A stretch of DNA of 64,000 nucleotides from Curtobacterium sp. SGAir0471 (GCF_005490985.1 NZ_CP027869.1:3348001-3412000), one strand, 5' to 3'; counted from the first letter of the stretch, positions 47,168-56,756 are shown. Notes: generated by a model from the letters alone, not told the origin. Numbers and translations are program-made.

Positions 47168-49678
47168 TCAGGCGGTGGTCTCGTCGACGTCCATGTCGCG
47201 GTCGAGGGAGATCATCGGGATCGACGCCGTGATGACGGAACCGTCGGCCCGCAGCGTGCCCTGGATGTCGCTCGTGGTCGGGGCGTGCCCGGTCATCCGC
47301 GGCCCGTGGTGGGCAAGCGGCACGACCGTCGGCGCACCGGCCGTGATGTCCCACTGCTGGTTGTGCACCCACGCGGTGAAGCCGTCGCCGGTCTCCACCG
47401 TGAAGGTCATCGCGTCCTCTTCGAGGTCGACCCGGACGCGCGACCCGTGCACCTGGATGCGGTAGGTCAGGCGGTCCCAGTCCTTCGGTAGCCGCGGGTT
47501 GAACGTCATCCGGCCGCCGTGGTCGCGCATGCCGCCGAAGCCGTTCACGAGCGCACCCCAGATGCCGCCGGTCGACGCGATGTGCACACCGTCGGAGGTG
47601 TTGCCGTGCAGGTCGGCGAGGTCGACGTAGAGCGCGGTCAGGAAGTACTGCGCCGCCAGGTCGTGGTAGCCGACCTCGGCCGCCATGATCGACTGCACGA
47701 CGGCGGAGAGCGTCGAGTCACCGGTCGTCAGGGCGTCGTAGTAGTCGAAGTCGCGACGCTTCTCGGCGGCCGTGAACTCGTGGCCCTGCAGGAACAGCGC
47801 GAGCACGACGTCCGCCTGCTTGAGCACCTGGAACCGGTAGATGACCAGCGGGTGGTAGTGCAGCAGCAGCGGCCGCTTCGACTCGGGGGTGTTCTCGAGG
47901 TCCCAGAGCTCCTTGTCGAGGAACTGGGCGTCCTGGGGGTGGATGCCGCGGTGCGGGTCGAAGGGGATCTCCATCGACTCGGCGGCGTGCTCCCACTCGG
48001 TGACCTCGTCGTCGACGAGCCCGGTGCGCCGGACCATGCGGCCGTACTCCTCCGGGTCGTCGGTCGCGAGCTGCCGGCAGGCGTTGACCGCGAACCACAG
48101 GTTCGCCCGCGCCATCACGTTCGTGTAGAGGTTGTCGTCGACGACGGTCGTGTACTCGTCGGGTCCGGTGACGCCGTCGATGTGGAACTTCTTGTCGCCG
48201 TTCGAGCGCCAGAAGCCCAGGTCGGACCACAGGCGGGCGGTCTCGACCAGGATGTCGATCGCCCCGCGCTTCAGGAAGTCGGTGTCGCCGGAGGCCCGCA
48301 CGTACTGCATCAGCGCATGCGCGATGTCCGCATCGATGTGGTACTGCGCGGTGCCGGCCGCGTAGTAGGCCGACGACTCCTCGCCGTTGATCGTCCGCCA
48401 CGGGAAGAGCGCCCCGCGCTGGTTCAGCTCCCGCGCCCGCGACCGGGCGGCGTCGAGCATGTTGTAGCGGAAGCGGAGGGCGTTCCGCGCGACGATCGGC
48501 GCCGTGTACGACAGGAACGGCAGGACGTAGATCTCCATGTCCCAGAAGTAGTGACCGCCGTACCCGGAGCCCGTGACGCCCTTCGCCGCGATGCCGTGCC
48601 CGTCGGTGCGTGCCGTGGCCTGGGCGAGCATGAACAGGTTCCACCGGACGGCCTGCTGGATCGCCGGCTGCCCGGGGATCTCGACGTCGCTGCGCGTCCA
48701 GTAGTCGTCCATCCACGCGCGCTGCTTGGCGAAGGTCTGCTCGACGGTCTCGGCGCGTGCACGGTCGAGCGTCCGGTCGCACCGGTCGGCGAGCTCGCGC
48801 GCCGGCACCCCGCGGGACGTGTGGTAGACCATGTGCTTCACGAGGCGGATCGGCACCCCGGCACGGGCCTGCACGCGGTAGACGTGCTTGGCGAGGTCGT
48901 CCTCGATCGACGAGGCCTCGTCCCAGGGGTTCTCGGTCTCCAGGTGGTGCTCGACACCGACGCAGATCGTCATGCCCGAGCTCGCCGCCTGGTACCCGAG
49001 CAGCGACCGCCCACCCGTGCTGCGCTTGATCACGGGCTCGAGCACGCGCTCCGTGAACGCCTCGGCCTTGCGGGGGTCGAAGGCGTTCGCCGCGGCGCGC
49101 ATGCCCGCGTGGTACTCGTCCTGCACGTCCTGCCGGTTGAGGACCTGGCTCGAGAGCAGGATCGACGCGTCGCCGTCGAGCACGGTGACCTCGTAGTCGA
49201 TGACGGCGAGGTGCCGGTCGGTGAACGAGACGAGCCGGCGGGCACGGATGAGCACGCGCTTGCCGGAGGGCGTCGACCACTCGGTCTCGCGGTACAGGTA
49301 CCCGCCGCGGAACTCGAGCCGTCGGGTGTGCCGGAGGATGTCGGCCTCGGCCAGCACGAGCGGCTCGTCGTCGACGTACAGCCGGATGACCTTGGCGTCG
49401 GGCGCGTTGATGATCGTCTGCCCGGTCTTGGCGAAGCCGAAGGCGTCCTCGGCGTGCCGGATCGGCCAGGTCTCGTGGAAGCCGTTGACGTACGTGCCGT
49501 ACTGCACGCCGCCGCGGCCCTCGTCGAGGTTGCCGCGCAGACCGAGGTAGCCGTTGCCGACCGCGAAGTTGGTCTCGGCGACGCCCTGCTCGTCCGGCGC
49601 GTACTCGGTCTCGACGAGCGCCCACTCGTCGACCGGGTAGCGGACGCGGTCGAGGGGGTCGGAGGTGATGGGGTTCAT
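47168..49678 (-). CDS. GH65 family glycoside phosphorylase (maltose/trehalose/kojibiose phosphorylase type)
   Basis: An 836-residue GH65 enzyme, close to the usual family length. The N-terminal domain (ETNFAVGNGYLGLRGN) is followed by the (alpha/alpha)6 barrel with GVTGPDEYTTVVDDN, whose Glu (near 508) is the catalytic acid, and the phosphate-binding HIASTGGIWGALVNGFGG. GH65 phosphorylases split alpha-disaccharides with phosphate into beta-glucose 1-phosphate and a sugar. The exact disaccharide cannot be read from the sequence. An upstream beta-phosphoglucomutase in the same direction would convert the product to glucose 6-phosphate, a classic pairing. Confidence 0.95.
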   Translation of the reverse strand: MNPITSDPLDRVRYPVDEWALVETEYAPDEQGVAETNFAVGNGYLGLRGNLDEGRGGVQYGTYVNGFHETWPIRHAEDAFGFAKTGQTIINAPDAKVIRLYVDDEPLVLAEADILRHTRRLEFRGGYLYRETEWSTPSGKRVLIRARRLVSFTDRHLAVIDYEVTVLDGDASILLSSQVLNRQDVQDEYHAGMRAAANAFDPRKAEAFTERVLEPVIKRSTGGRSLLGYQAASSGMTICVGVEHHLETENPWDEASSIEDDLAKHVYRVQARAGVPIRLVKHMVYHTSRGVPARELADRCDRTLDRARAETVEQTFAKQRAWMDDYWTRSDVEIPGQPAIQQAVRWNLFMLAQATARTDGHGIAAKGVTGSGYGGHYFWDMEIYVLPFLSYTAPIVARNALRFRYNMLDAARSRARELNQRGALFPWRTINGEESSAYYAAGTAQYHIDADIAHALMQYVRASGDTDFLKRGAIDILVETARLWSDLGFWRSNGDKKFHIDGVTGPDEYTTVVDDNLYTNVMARANLWFAVNACRQLATDDPEEYGRMVRRTGLVDDEVTEWEHAAESMEIPFDPHRGIHPQDAQFLDKELWDLENTPESKRPLLLHYHPLVIYRFQVLKQADVVLALFLQGHEFTAAEKRRDFDYYDALTTGDSTLSAVVQSIMAAEVGYHDLAAQYFLTALYVDLADLHGNTSDGVHIASTGGIWGALVNGFGGMRDHGGRMTFNPRLPKDWDRLTYRIQVHGSRVRVDLEEDAMTFTVETGDGFTAWVHNQQWDITAGAPTVVPLAHHGPRMTGHAPTTSDIQGTLRADGSVITASIPMISLDRDMDVDETTA

Positions 49679-49765
49679 GGCGTGTGCTCCGTGGGAGGGA
49701 GGAGTCGTGGGCAGGTCGGGACGGTCGGGCCACGCCGTCGGGGCCGTTCCGGGTGGGACGGGACG

Positions 49766-50527
49766 CTAGTGGGTGCGGGGTGCCGGGAGCTGGTCGACCA
49801 GTTCGGCGAGGTCCTGGACGACGACGTCGGCGCCGTGCTCGCGCAGAGCGTCGGCGCCGGCACCGCGGTCGACGCCGACGACGAGCCCGAAGGCGCCGTT
49901 CCGGCCGGCCTCGACCCCGCTCGTGGCGTCCTCGACGACGACGCACTCGGCAGGGGCGAACCCGAAGCGCCCGGCCGCGTCGAGGTAGGTGTCCGGTGCA
50001 GGTTTGCCGGCCAGGCCGTCCTGACGCGCGACGAGCCCGTCGACGACCACCGGGAAGTGGTCGAGGATGCCCGCCGTGCGCAGGACCTGCGTCGCGTTCG
50101 CCGAGCTCGACACGACGGCGACCTGCATGCCGGCGGCGATCGCGGCGACGAGGAACCGGAGCGACCCCGGGTACGGCTCGACGCCGTGTTCGGTCAGCTC
50201 GGCCGTGAACTCGGCGTTCTTCCGGTTGCCGAGCGCGCACACGGTGTCGCTGCCCGGAGCGTCGTCGGGCGAGCCCTGCGGGAGCTCGATGCCCCGCGAC
50301 GCGAGCAGCGATCGCACACCGTCGTAGCGCGGCTTGCCGTCGATGTGGTCGAAGTAGTCCTGCTCCGTGTACGGCGCGACGCCGTGCTGGGCCAGGAACG
50401 GCGTGAACAGGCGGCTCCACGCGCGCATGTGCACGTCGGCGGTGGGGGTCAGCACGCCGTCGAGGTCGAACAGGAGTGCCCGGGTGTCAGCGAGTCGTGC
50501 GGGCGTGCGCCGGTCCGGCATCGTCAT
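49766..50527 (-). CDS. pgmB: Beta-phosphoglucomutase family HAD hydrolase
   Basis: A 253-residue HAD protein. Motif I LLFDLDGVLTPTADVH has Asp21 and Asp23, and the cap reads DYFDHIDGKPRYDGV, the substrate-recognition stretch of beta-phosphoglucomutases. VAVVSSSAN, AGKPAPDTYLDA and VVEDATSGVEAG give the remaining motifs. It interconverts beta-glucose 1-phosphate and glucose 6-phosphate. AGAGGA precedes ATG 50527; a second ATG (50521) is two codons inside. Together with GH65 it forms an alpha-glucoside phosphorolysis unit. Confidence 0.92.
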   Translation of the reverse strand: MTMPDRRTPARLADTRALLFDLDGVLTPTADVHMRAWSRLFTPFLAQHGVAPYTEQDYFDHIDGKPRYDGVRSLLASRGIELPQGSPDDAPGSDTVCALGNRKNAEFTAELTEHGVEPYPGSLRFLVAAIAAGMQVAVVSSSANATQVLRTAGILDHFPVVVDGLVARQDGLAGKPAPDTYLDAAGRFGFAPAECVVVEDATSGVEAGRNGAFGLVVGVDRGAGADALREHGADVVVQDLAELVDQLPAPRTH

Positions 50528-50744
50528 CGGGGTTCCTCTGGTCTCGGTGGCGGTCCGCCCGCGACCGAGGGTCTCGGCGGGCGGTTCGGCTCCGACCGAG
50601 TCTAGGACCGCTCCAGCCCGGGCGTTCAGGCTCGCGGGGAAGCTGTGGAGAACCGTTCACCCGGGCGTCGACCGCGCCGAGCGGACCTTCCGAGAGGACC
50701 CGGACCACCCCACGTCGAGGTTGGGCGCGACGGAAGGCACCAGC

Positions 50745-52100
50745 ATGACCAGCGACACCAGCGCTCCCCCACAGGACGGCTCCGCCTCGAAGCTCCGGCA
50801 GGCGATCACCGGCCCGCTCCTGTTCCTCTTCATCCTGGGCGACGTCCTCGGTGCCGGCATCTACGCCCTGGTGGGCACCCTGTCGAAGGACGTCGGCGGG
50901 GCGCTCTGGGCACCGCTGGTCCTGGCGCTGCTGCTGGCCCTGCTGACCGCTGGCTCGTACGCCGAGCTCGTGACGAAGTACCCGAAGGCCGGCGGCGCCG
51001 CGGTGTTCGCCGAGCGGGCGTACCGGACGCCGATCGTGTCGTTCCTCGTCGGCTTCAGCATGCTCGCCGCCGGGGTGACGAGCGCCGCCGGGCTCTCCCT
51101 GGCGTTCGCGGGCGACTACCTCGGCACCTTCGTCGACCTGCCACCGGTGCCGACGGCGATCGTGTTCCTCGCGCTCATCGCCTGCCTGAACGCCCGCGGC
51201 ATCTCGGACTCGCTGAAGAGCAACGTCGTCATGACGGTCATCGAGGTCTCCGGCCTCGTCATCGTCATCGTCGTGGTCGCGGTCATGCTCGGCGGCGGAG
51301 GCGGGGACGTCTCGCGCATCGGCGCCTTCCCCGCCGAGGCGAACCCGGCGCTCGCCACCCTGAGCGCCGCGATCGTCGCCTACTACTCGTTCGTCGGCTT
51401 CGAGACCTCGGCGAACATCGCGGAGGAGGTCCGTGAGCCCCGCCGCGTCTACCCCCGCGCGCTCTTCGGCGCCCTCGCCACGGCCGGCGTCGTCTACGTG
51501 CTCGTCGCGCTGGCGAGCTCGATCGCCCTGCCCGCAGGGGAGCTCTCGGACTCGAGCGGCCCGCTGTTGGCGGTCGTCTCGGCCACGGGCGTCCCGATCC
51601 CCGACTGGGTGTTCAGCACCATCGCCCTGATCGCCGTCGCGAACGGCGCGCTCCTCACGATGATCACGGCCAGCCGCGTCACCTACGGCATGGCGGAGCA
51701 GCGACTGCTGCCCGGACCGCTCGCCCGGGTCCTGCCGAACCGGAAGACGCCGTGGGTCGCCATCGTCGCGACCACCGTCGTCGCGATGGCCCTCACCCTG
51801 GTCGGCGACGTCGGCACGCTCGCCGAGACGGTCGTGCTCCTGCTGCTCTTCGTGTTCATCAGCACGAACGTCGCGGTCCTGGTGCTGCGGACGGACCGCG
51901 TCGAGCACGACCACTTCCGGGTGTGGACGTGGGTGCCGGTGCTCGGGGTGGCGTCCTGCGTCCTGCTGCTCACGCAGCAGAGCGGGCAGGTGTGGCTGTA
52001 CGCCGCGATGCTGCTGGCCGTGGGCGTGGTGCTGTACTTCGTCGCCCGCGCGACGGGTCGCCGGACCGGCCGCGACCACGAGGCGGGCCGCATCCACTGA
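50745..52100 (+). CDS. APC-superfamily amino-acid permease
   Basis: A 451-residue permease with 12 hydrophobic segments. The start GPLLFLFILGDVLGAGIYALVG has the GAGIY motif of TM1, and YYSFVGFETSANIAEEVREPRR is typical for this superfamily. No substrate is predictable beyond amino acids or related amines. GGAAGG precedes ATG 50745. It is divergent from pgmB with a 217-bp gap, where no clear operator was seen, and its transcript ends at a family C hairpin. Confidence 0.92.
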   Translation: MTSDTSAPPQDGSASKLRQAITGPLLFLFILGDVLGAGIYALVGTLSKDVGGALWAPLVLALLLALLTAGSYAELVTKYPKAGGAAVFAERAYRTPIVSFLVGFSMLAAGVTSAAGLSLAFAGDYLGTFVDLPPVPTAIVFLALIACLNARGISDSLKSNVVMTVIEVSGLVIVIVVVAVMLGGGGGDVSRIGAFPAEANPALATLSAAIVAYYSFVGFETSANIAEEVREPRRVYPRALFGALATAGVVYVLVALASSIALPAGELSDSSGPLLAVVSATGVPIPDWVFSTIALIAVANGALLTMITASRVTYGMAEQRLLPGPLARVLPNRKTPWVAIVATTVVAMALTLVGDVGTLAETVVLLLLFVFISTNVAVLVLRTDRVEHDHFRVWTWVPVLGVASCVLLLTQQSGQVWLYAAMLLAVGVVLYFVARATGRRTGRDHEAGRIH

Positions 52101-52116
52101 CGGGATCGGACCACGA

Positions 52117-52164
52117 GACGGACGGGAGGCTGGGTACCAGCTGGCACCGAGCCTCCAGTCCGTC
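52117..52164. repeat. Family C dispersed hairpin, copy 2
   Basis: GACGGACGGGAGGCT pairs with AGCCTCCAGTCCGTC (one mismatch), enclosing an inner GGT/ACC stem and CCAGCTGG. It lies between the convergent APC permease and alpha/beta hydrolase genes. Confidence 0.75.
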
Positions 52165-52175
52165 GTCCGCTCGGC

Positions 52176-52898
52176 TCAACCGAGGGTGCGCACCCAGTCC
52201 TCGATCGCCGCGCTGATCTGCACCCGCGCGTCTGCACGCGGGATCGTCGCGGTGCGGTCGCCCGGCTGGTCGCCGTAGGCGCCGAAGTCGGCGTGGTTCG
52301 CCCCCTCGATCTCGACCAGGGTCGCTGTGGTCGGGAGGAGGTGCCGGGCGGCGGCGACCTTGTCCGGTGTGGAGAGCCCGTCGCGTGAGCCGGAGACGCT
52401 GAGGACCTGGACGTACGAGCGGGCGATGTCGTTCGCGCAGTAGCTGCCGAGCAGGAGCAGCCCGTCGGCGTCCTGCGCGAGCTGGCACGCGCGGACCCCG
52501 CCGAGGGAGTGCCCGCCGACCGCCCACGTGCGGACGTCCGGGGCGTGCGCCTCGAAGGTCGCCAGCGGTCGGATGTCGAAGAACGCCAGGTTGAGCGTCG
52601 GCTTCGTGATGACGACGGTGGTGCCCGAGGCGACGACCTGCCGGAAGGTCGCCATGTACGCGTACGGGTCGACCTTCGCGCCCGGGATGAAGACGATCCC
52701 CCTGCCGTCGTCGCTGCCCGTCGGGGTCATCACGATGCTGTCGCCGACGTCGCGGACGGCCACGCGGTCGTCGCGCCAGACCTGCAGCGCGGCGCTCCGG
52801 GTGCCCTGCATGACGGTGTTCGCGTACACCAGGAAGACGACCGCGAGCAGCACCACGACGGTGACGATCCAGGCGGTCCAGCGGAGTGCTCGGTTCAC
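52176..52898 (-). CDS. Membrane-anchored alpha/beta hydrolase
   Basis: A 240-residue alpha/beta hydrolase with an N-terminal membrane anchor (about residues 7-27) and an exported catalytic domain. The nucleophile elbow is GGHSLGG (Ser), followed by a later Asp in SGSRDGLS and a His in GANHADFG. The VFIPGAKVDPYAY segment is the oxyanion loop of the dienelactone/alpha-beta hydrolase_5 group. The GTG overlaps the stop of the fusion protein gene (GTGA), so they are coupled. The substrate is unknown. Confidence 0.88.
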   Translation of the reverse strand: MNRALRWTAWIVTVVVLLAVVFLVYANTVMQGTRSAALQVWRDDRVAVRDVGDSIVMTPTGSDDGRGIVFIPGAKVDPYAYMATFRQVVASGTTVVITKPTLNLAFFDIRPLATFEAHAPDVRTWAVGGHSLGGVRACQLAQDADGLLLLGSYCANDIARSYVQVLSVSGSRDGLSTPDKVAAARHLLPTTATLVEIEGANHADFGAYGDQPGDRTATIPRADARVQISAAIEDWVRTLG

Positions 52899-54010
52899 GG
52901 TCGGTCATCCTCGTCGGGTCGGTCCTCGTCCGGCCGACGGGCCGTCACGGTCAGCCAGCGCTCCTCGGCGCCGGGGCGGGTGGTCTCGCGCACGTCGACG
53001 GCAGCCCACCCGGCGTTCGTCACCACAGCGGCGAGGCCGTCCTCGTCCCAGTAGGTGAACCAGCGGGGGTCGGCGAGCTTGCGGTCACTCCAGCCGTCCC
53101 CGTCCCCGTCCCCGTCGCCCCGCTTCACCGTCGCCGCGAGGACACCTCCGGGGCGGACCGCGTCGCGCGCGCGCTCGAGCACGGCGGCGGTGTCCGAGCG
53201 TGGGACGTGCAGCAGCACGGCGTTCGCGAAGACGGCGTCGTACGGGCCGCCCCAGCCGTCGCGGCGGACGTCGAGCACGCGGGCGTCGTGGCCGTCGGCA
53301 CGCAGGCGCTCCACGAACGCGGCGCTGCCGTCCGTCCGGTCGACGCGCAGGCCCGCCGACTCGAGGGCGTCGGCGTCCCGCCCGGGGCCGGAGCCGAGCT
53401 CCAGGACGCGGGCGCCGTCGGGCACGAGCGCGAGCAGGTCGTCGACGAGCCCGGCGCGGTGGTCGTCGGTCCGCTCGGCGTAGCGATCGGCGCCCCGCTC
53501 GTAGGCCAGGAGCGTGCGCTCGGCGGTGAGGTCGCGGCGCATGACCGTCTCGCGCCGACCGTCCGGCAGCAGGCCGCCGGGGGTGTCCGTCGCGGTGAAG
53601 CCGATCCGCTCGTACGCCCGGCGGGCGCGGCCGTTGTCGGGCATCACGGACAGCTCGAGGCGCTCGACCCCCTGCGCGACGAGTGACTCGGCGATCGCGT
53701 CGACCAGGAGCGCGACGGTCCCCCGGCCGCGGGCGTCCGGCGCGATCCACATCGAGATCACCTCGGCGAGCGCGGGGTCGTCCGGGTCCGGGACCCCGCT
53801 CGCCATCCCGACCGGGACGTCGCCCTCGACCGCGAGCAGGTCGACCGCTCTCGGTAGTGACAGGCGAGTGCGCCAGCGGTGCTCCGGGGCGCCCTGCCAG
53901 TCCTCGAGGCGGGAGCCGAACGCCTGCGGCGCGTCCGCGAGGGCGGCGAGGCGGACCGGCCGCCAGAGCGCCCAGTCGTCGGCGGTCACCCGGCGCAGGT
54001 CGATGGTCAC
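52895..54010 (-). CDS. GNAT acetyltransferase-SAM methyltransferase fusion
   Basis: A single uninterrupted 371-residue frame joins two enzymes. Residues 1-165 form a GNAT acetyltransferase (DLRRVTADDWALWRPVRLAAL start, MWIAPDARGRGTVALLVDA for acetyl-CoA, LSVMPDNGRARRAYERIGF). Residues 170-371 form a class I methyltransferase (VLELGSGPG near 205 for S-adenosylmethionine, then DAVFANAVLLHV). An acidic DGDGDGDG stretch lies at about 320. TACCGT is 6 nt before GTG 54010. An internal ATG at the junction (RRDLTAER) could start a separate methyltransferase. The substrate is unknown. Confidence 0.85.
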   Translation of the reverse strand: MTIDLRRVTADDWALWRPVRLAALADAPQAFGSRLEDWQGAPEHRWRTRLSLPRAVDLLAVEGDVPVGMASGVPDPDDPALAEVISMWIAPDARGRGTVALLVDAIAESLVAQGVERLELSVMPDNGRARRAYERIGFTATDTPGGLLPDGRRETVMRRDLTAERTLLAYERGADRYAERTDDHRAGLVDDLLALVPDGARVLELGSGPGRDADALESAGLRVDRTDGSAAFVERLRADGHDARVLDVRRDGWGGPYDAVFANAVLLHVPRSDTAAVLERARDAVRPGGVLAATVKRGDGDGDGDGWSDRKLADPRWFTYWDEDGLAAVVTNAGWAAVDVRETTRPGAEERWLTVTARRPDEDRPDEDDRP

Positions 54011-54072
54011 GGATCGACGGTACCGCTCGCGTCCTGTCCGCAGGACGCGGGCGGTACCGTCGGTCTCCGTGG

Positions 54073-56214
54073 TCAGGATGCCGGCGTGAGGTCGTACATC
54101 GTCACGCCGTCCACCGTCGTCGCCTCGTAGTGGGCGGCGACCCACTCGGCGATCTGCTCGGTGGCGTCGCTCCCGGTGCTGCTGCCCGCGCCCGACTGCG
54201 ATGCGCCGCCGATGAACCAGTGGATCCTCCCCGCGGCGACGAGGGCCCGGAACTCCGCGAGGGTCGGCGCGGGGTCGGTGCCGTTGTAGCCGCCGATCGC
54301 CATGACCGGGTCGCCGGTGGCGAGCTGGTAGGTCGCGGCGCTGTTCGACCCGACGGTCGCGGCGGCCCAGGTGTACTCGTCGGCGTCGGCGGAGAGCGCG
54401 GCTACGACCTCGTCGGACACCTCGGTCGAGCCGCCGAGCAGGTTCGTGCCGCCGCCGGGGGCGTTCCCACCGCCGTCGGTCGTGCCGCCCGCGGCCCCCG
54501 GGCCGGCAGCGCCCTGGCCGGTCGTGTTCTGGCCGGTTGCGTTCTGGCCGTTCTGGCCGCCCGGTGCTCCACCGGGTGCACCCTGACCGCCCGGCGCTGC
54601 CTGACCGCCGGGCGCACCCTGGCCGCCGGCACCGCCCTGACCGCCGGGCCCACCCTGGCCGCCGGGCATGCCGCCACGGCCGCCGCCGAACCCGCTCGTC
54701 GTGACGCTCGGCCCGGCCGACGGGAGCGCGCCCGTGTGCCCGACCGTGGTGGTCTGCACCGAGAACGCCGTCGGCCCGAGCAGCGCCGCGACGAGCACCG
54801 TCGCGACGGTCGCTCCGGCGAGTCCACGCCCCCGAGGCGGCAGCACGACGAGCGCCGCCCCGACCACGGTCGCAGCGAGCACGACCCAGCGGATCCACGG
54901 CTGCCACGACGACGCCTGGGAGAGCAGGACGAACGACCAGGCACCGGAGACCGCCACGACCGCCGCCGCGACGATGCGCCAGGCGAGCACGTCGCGGCGC
55001 TGCCACAGGAGCCCGGCGCCGATGCCGACCAACCCGGCGATGTACGGAGCGAGCGCCACCGTGTAGTACGGGTGGAAGATCCCGCCCATGAAGCTGAAGA
55101 CCAGACCGGTGACGAGCAGCGAGCCGCCGAGCACCAGGACGGTCGTGAGCCGCGGGTCGCGGCGCCGACGGACCCCGACCGCGACGAGGGACACGACGAG
55201 CAGCACGAGCGCGGTCGGCAGCAGCCAGGTCACCTGCGTGCCGAACTCCGAGCCGAACAACCGGGTCAGGCCGGTCGAGCCCCACGACCCCGCTCCGGTC
55301 GCCCCGCCCGGCACGACGCTCCCCGTCTCGTCGCCCGTGACCCGCCCGAGGCCGTTGTAGCCGAAGGTCAGCTCGAGGAAGCTGTTCGTCTGCGACCCGC
55401 CGACGTACGGGCGCGCCGAGGCCGGGACGAGCTCGACGATCGCGACCCACCACCCCGCGGAGACCACCACGGCGAGCGCCGCCGCGAGCAGGTGCCCGAC
55501 CCGCCGGAACACCGGGCGGGATGACGCGACGAGGTACACGCCGACCAGGGGCGGCAGCACGAGGAACGCCTGCAGCTGCTTCGTCAGGAACCCGAGCCCG
55601 ACGAGCACCCCGGCCCAGACCACCCACCGCATCCGCCCGGACTCGATGCCGCGCAGCGTCAGGGCGATCGCCCCGACGGTGAGCAGCACGAGCAGGGCGT
55701 CCGGGTTGTCGTAGCGGAACATCAGGGTCGCGACCGGCGTCGTCGCGAGCACGGCCCCCGCGGTCAGTGCCGCGCCGGCCGAGAAGCGGCGCCGGACGAT
55801 CCGGTACAGCACCGCCACCGACGCGACGCCCATGAGCGCCTGCGGCACGAGGATCGACCACGAGTTCAGCCCGAACAGCCGGACGGAGATGCCGATCACC
55901 CAGAGGAACGCCGGCGGTTTGTCGACCGTGATCGCGTTCGCGGCGTCGGAGGAGCCGTAGAAGAACGCCTCCCAGCTCTGGCTCCCCGCCTGCACGGCCG
56001 CGGAGTAGAACGCATTCGCCCAGCCGTTCACGCCGAGGTTCGCGACGTAGAGCACGCCGGTGACCAGCAGCAGCCCGAGGAACGCCGGGCGCTCCCACCG
56101 CGCGGCGTCGGCGCGACCGCGGACCAGCGCCGCCAGCCGCTCGCGGACTGCCGGTCGGTCGCGGGTCGGTGGTGGCAGGAGGCGCGGGCGCTCGGCGGGG
56201 ATCGTGTCGGTCAT
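54073..56214 (-). CDS. GT39 family (ArnT/PMT-like) membrane glycosyltransferase with collagen-like insert
   Basis: A 713-residue polytopic glycosyltransferase. The first loop with GSQSWEAFF and ITVDKPP holds the acidic catalytic region, as in ArnT/PMT-type enzymes that use polyprenyl-phosphate sugars. About 11-12 TM helices cover residues 45-490. A disordered GGQG/GGAPGG collagen-like region follows (about 505-590), and the soluble C-terminal domain (about 600-713) should be extracytoplasmic. Similar GT39 proteins are common in Microbacteriaceae. Its acceptor (lipid, wall polymer or protein) is unknown. Confidence 0.9.
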   Translation of the reverse strand: MTDTIPAERPRLLPPPTRDRPAVRERLAALVRGRADAARWERPAFLGLLLVTGVLYVANLGVNGWANAFYSAAVQAGSQSWEAFFYGSSDAANAITVDKPPAFLWVIGISVRLFGLNSWSILVPQALMGVASVAVLYRIVRRRFSAGAALTAGAVLATTPVATLMFRYDNPDALLVLLTVGAIALTLRGIESGRMRWVVWAGVLVGLGFLTKQLQAFLVLPPLVGVYLVASSRPVFRRVGHLLAAALAVVVSAGWWVAIVELVPASARPYVGGSQTNSFLELTFGYNGLGRVTGDETGSVVPGGATGAGSWGSTGLTRLFGSEFGTQVTWLLPTALVLLVVSLVAVGVRRRRDPRLTTVLVLGGSLLVTGLVFSFMGGIFHPYYTVALAPYIAGLVGIGAGLLWQRRDVLAWRIVAAAVVAVSGAWSFVLLSQASSWQPWIRWVVLAATVVGAALVVLPPRGRGLAGATVATVLVAALLGPTAFSVQTTTVGHTGALPSAGPSVTTSGFGGGRGGMPGGQGGPGGQGGAGGQGAPGGQAAPGGQGAPGGAPGGQNGQNATGQNTTGQGAAGPGAAGGTTDGGGNAPGGGTNLLGGSTEVSDEVVAALSADADEYTWAAATVGSNSAATYQLATGDPVMAIGGYNGTDPAPTLAEFRALVAAGRIHWFIGGASQSGAGSSTGSDATEQIAEWVAAHYEATTVDGVTMYDLTPAS

Positions 56215-56270
56215 GCCCCCGAGCGTGCGATCCCCACGTGCGCGGATCGTCGGCGCAGCCTTGGACGCGC

Positions 56271-56756
56271 CTAAGGGACCGAGGCCAGGGAGACCAGCGG
56301 CCGACTCCAGGCGACCTCGCGCGCGAGCTGCCCGGTCGTCCGAAACAGCTCGACCTGGGTCGTGTCGGCGAGCACGGTCACGAGTTCCTCGCGGTCGGCC
56401 GGCACGAAGCCGAGCCCCTGCCAGAACGGGCCGGACCGGCGGCTGAACAGCCAGGCCCGCCGTGCCCCGCCAGCAGCCGCCTCGGCCATCGCGAACCGGG
56501 CGAGCGCCGCCCCGCGGCCGGAGCCGCGCAGCGCCGGTCCGACGGCGACGCTGCGGAGGAGGGCGTGCCTCCCGTCCGGTCCGGTCTCGTAGCCGGTGGT
56601 CCCGACGACGGCGCCCGCCTTGTCACGGACGGCCCAGAGGTGCACGCCCTGATCGGCCAACCCGGCGACCGTCAGGTCGCACGCCGACAGGAAGGCGTGC
56701 ACGTCGTCGACGTCGTCCGGTCCGACGCGGACGGGGGTCGGCTCAACGCGCGGCAC
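56271..56756 (-). CDS. GNAT acetyltransferase, ArsN2-like
   Basis: A 161-residue GNAT acetyltransferase. The pattern DDVHAFLSACDLTVAGLAD, LLRSVAVGPALRGSGRGAALARFA and WQGLGFVPADRE matches the small ArsN2-type group. GTG 56756 starts 14 nt inside the XRE gene, so the two overlap and are coupled. No arsenic genes are nearby, so the ArsN2 role is doubtful; the acetyl acceptor is unknown. Confidence 0.82.
   Translation of the reverse strand: MPRVEPTPVRVGPDDVDDVHAFLSACDLTVAGLADQGVHLWAVRDKAGAVVGTTGYETGPDGRHALLRSVAVGPALRGSGRGAALARFAMAEAAAGGARRAWLFSRRSGPFWQGLGFVPADREELVTVLADTTQVELFRTTGQLAREVAWSRPLVSLASVP

Noticed and set aside
47519..50605. Plus-strand open frame of about 1000 codons across GH65 and pgmB
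   Set aside because: Composition is a reverse-complement shadow (Val/Asp/Arg/Gly-rich, no domains) of two clearly real minus-strand genes.
56271..56756. Arsenic-resistance island suggested by the ArsN2-like GNAT and the ArsR gene
   Set aside because: The two genes are 11 kb apart, no arsB/arsC/acr3 genes occur, and the ArsR protein shows no metal-site Cys pair.
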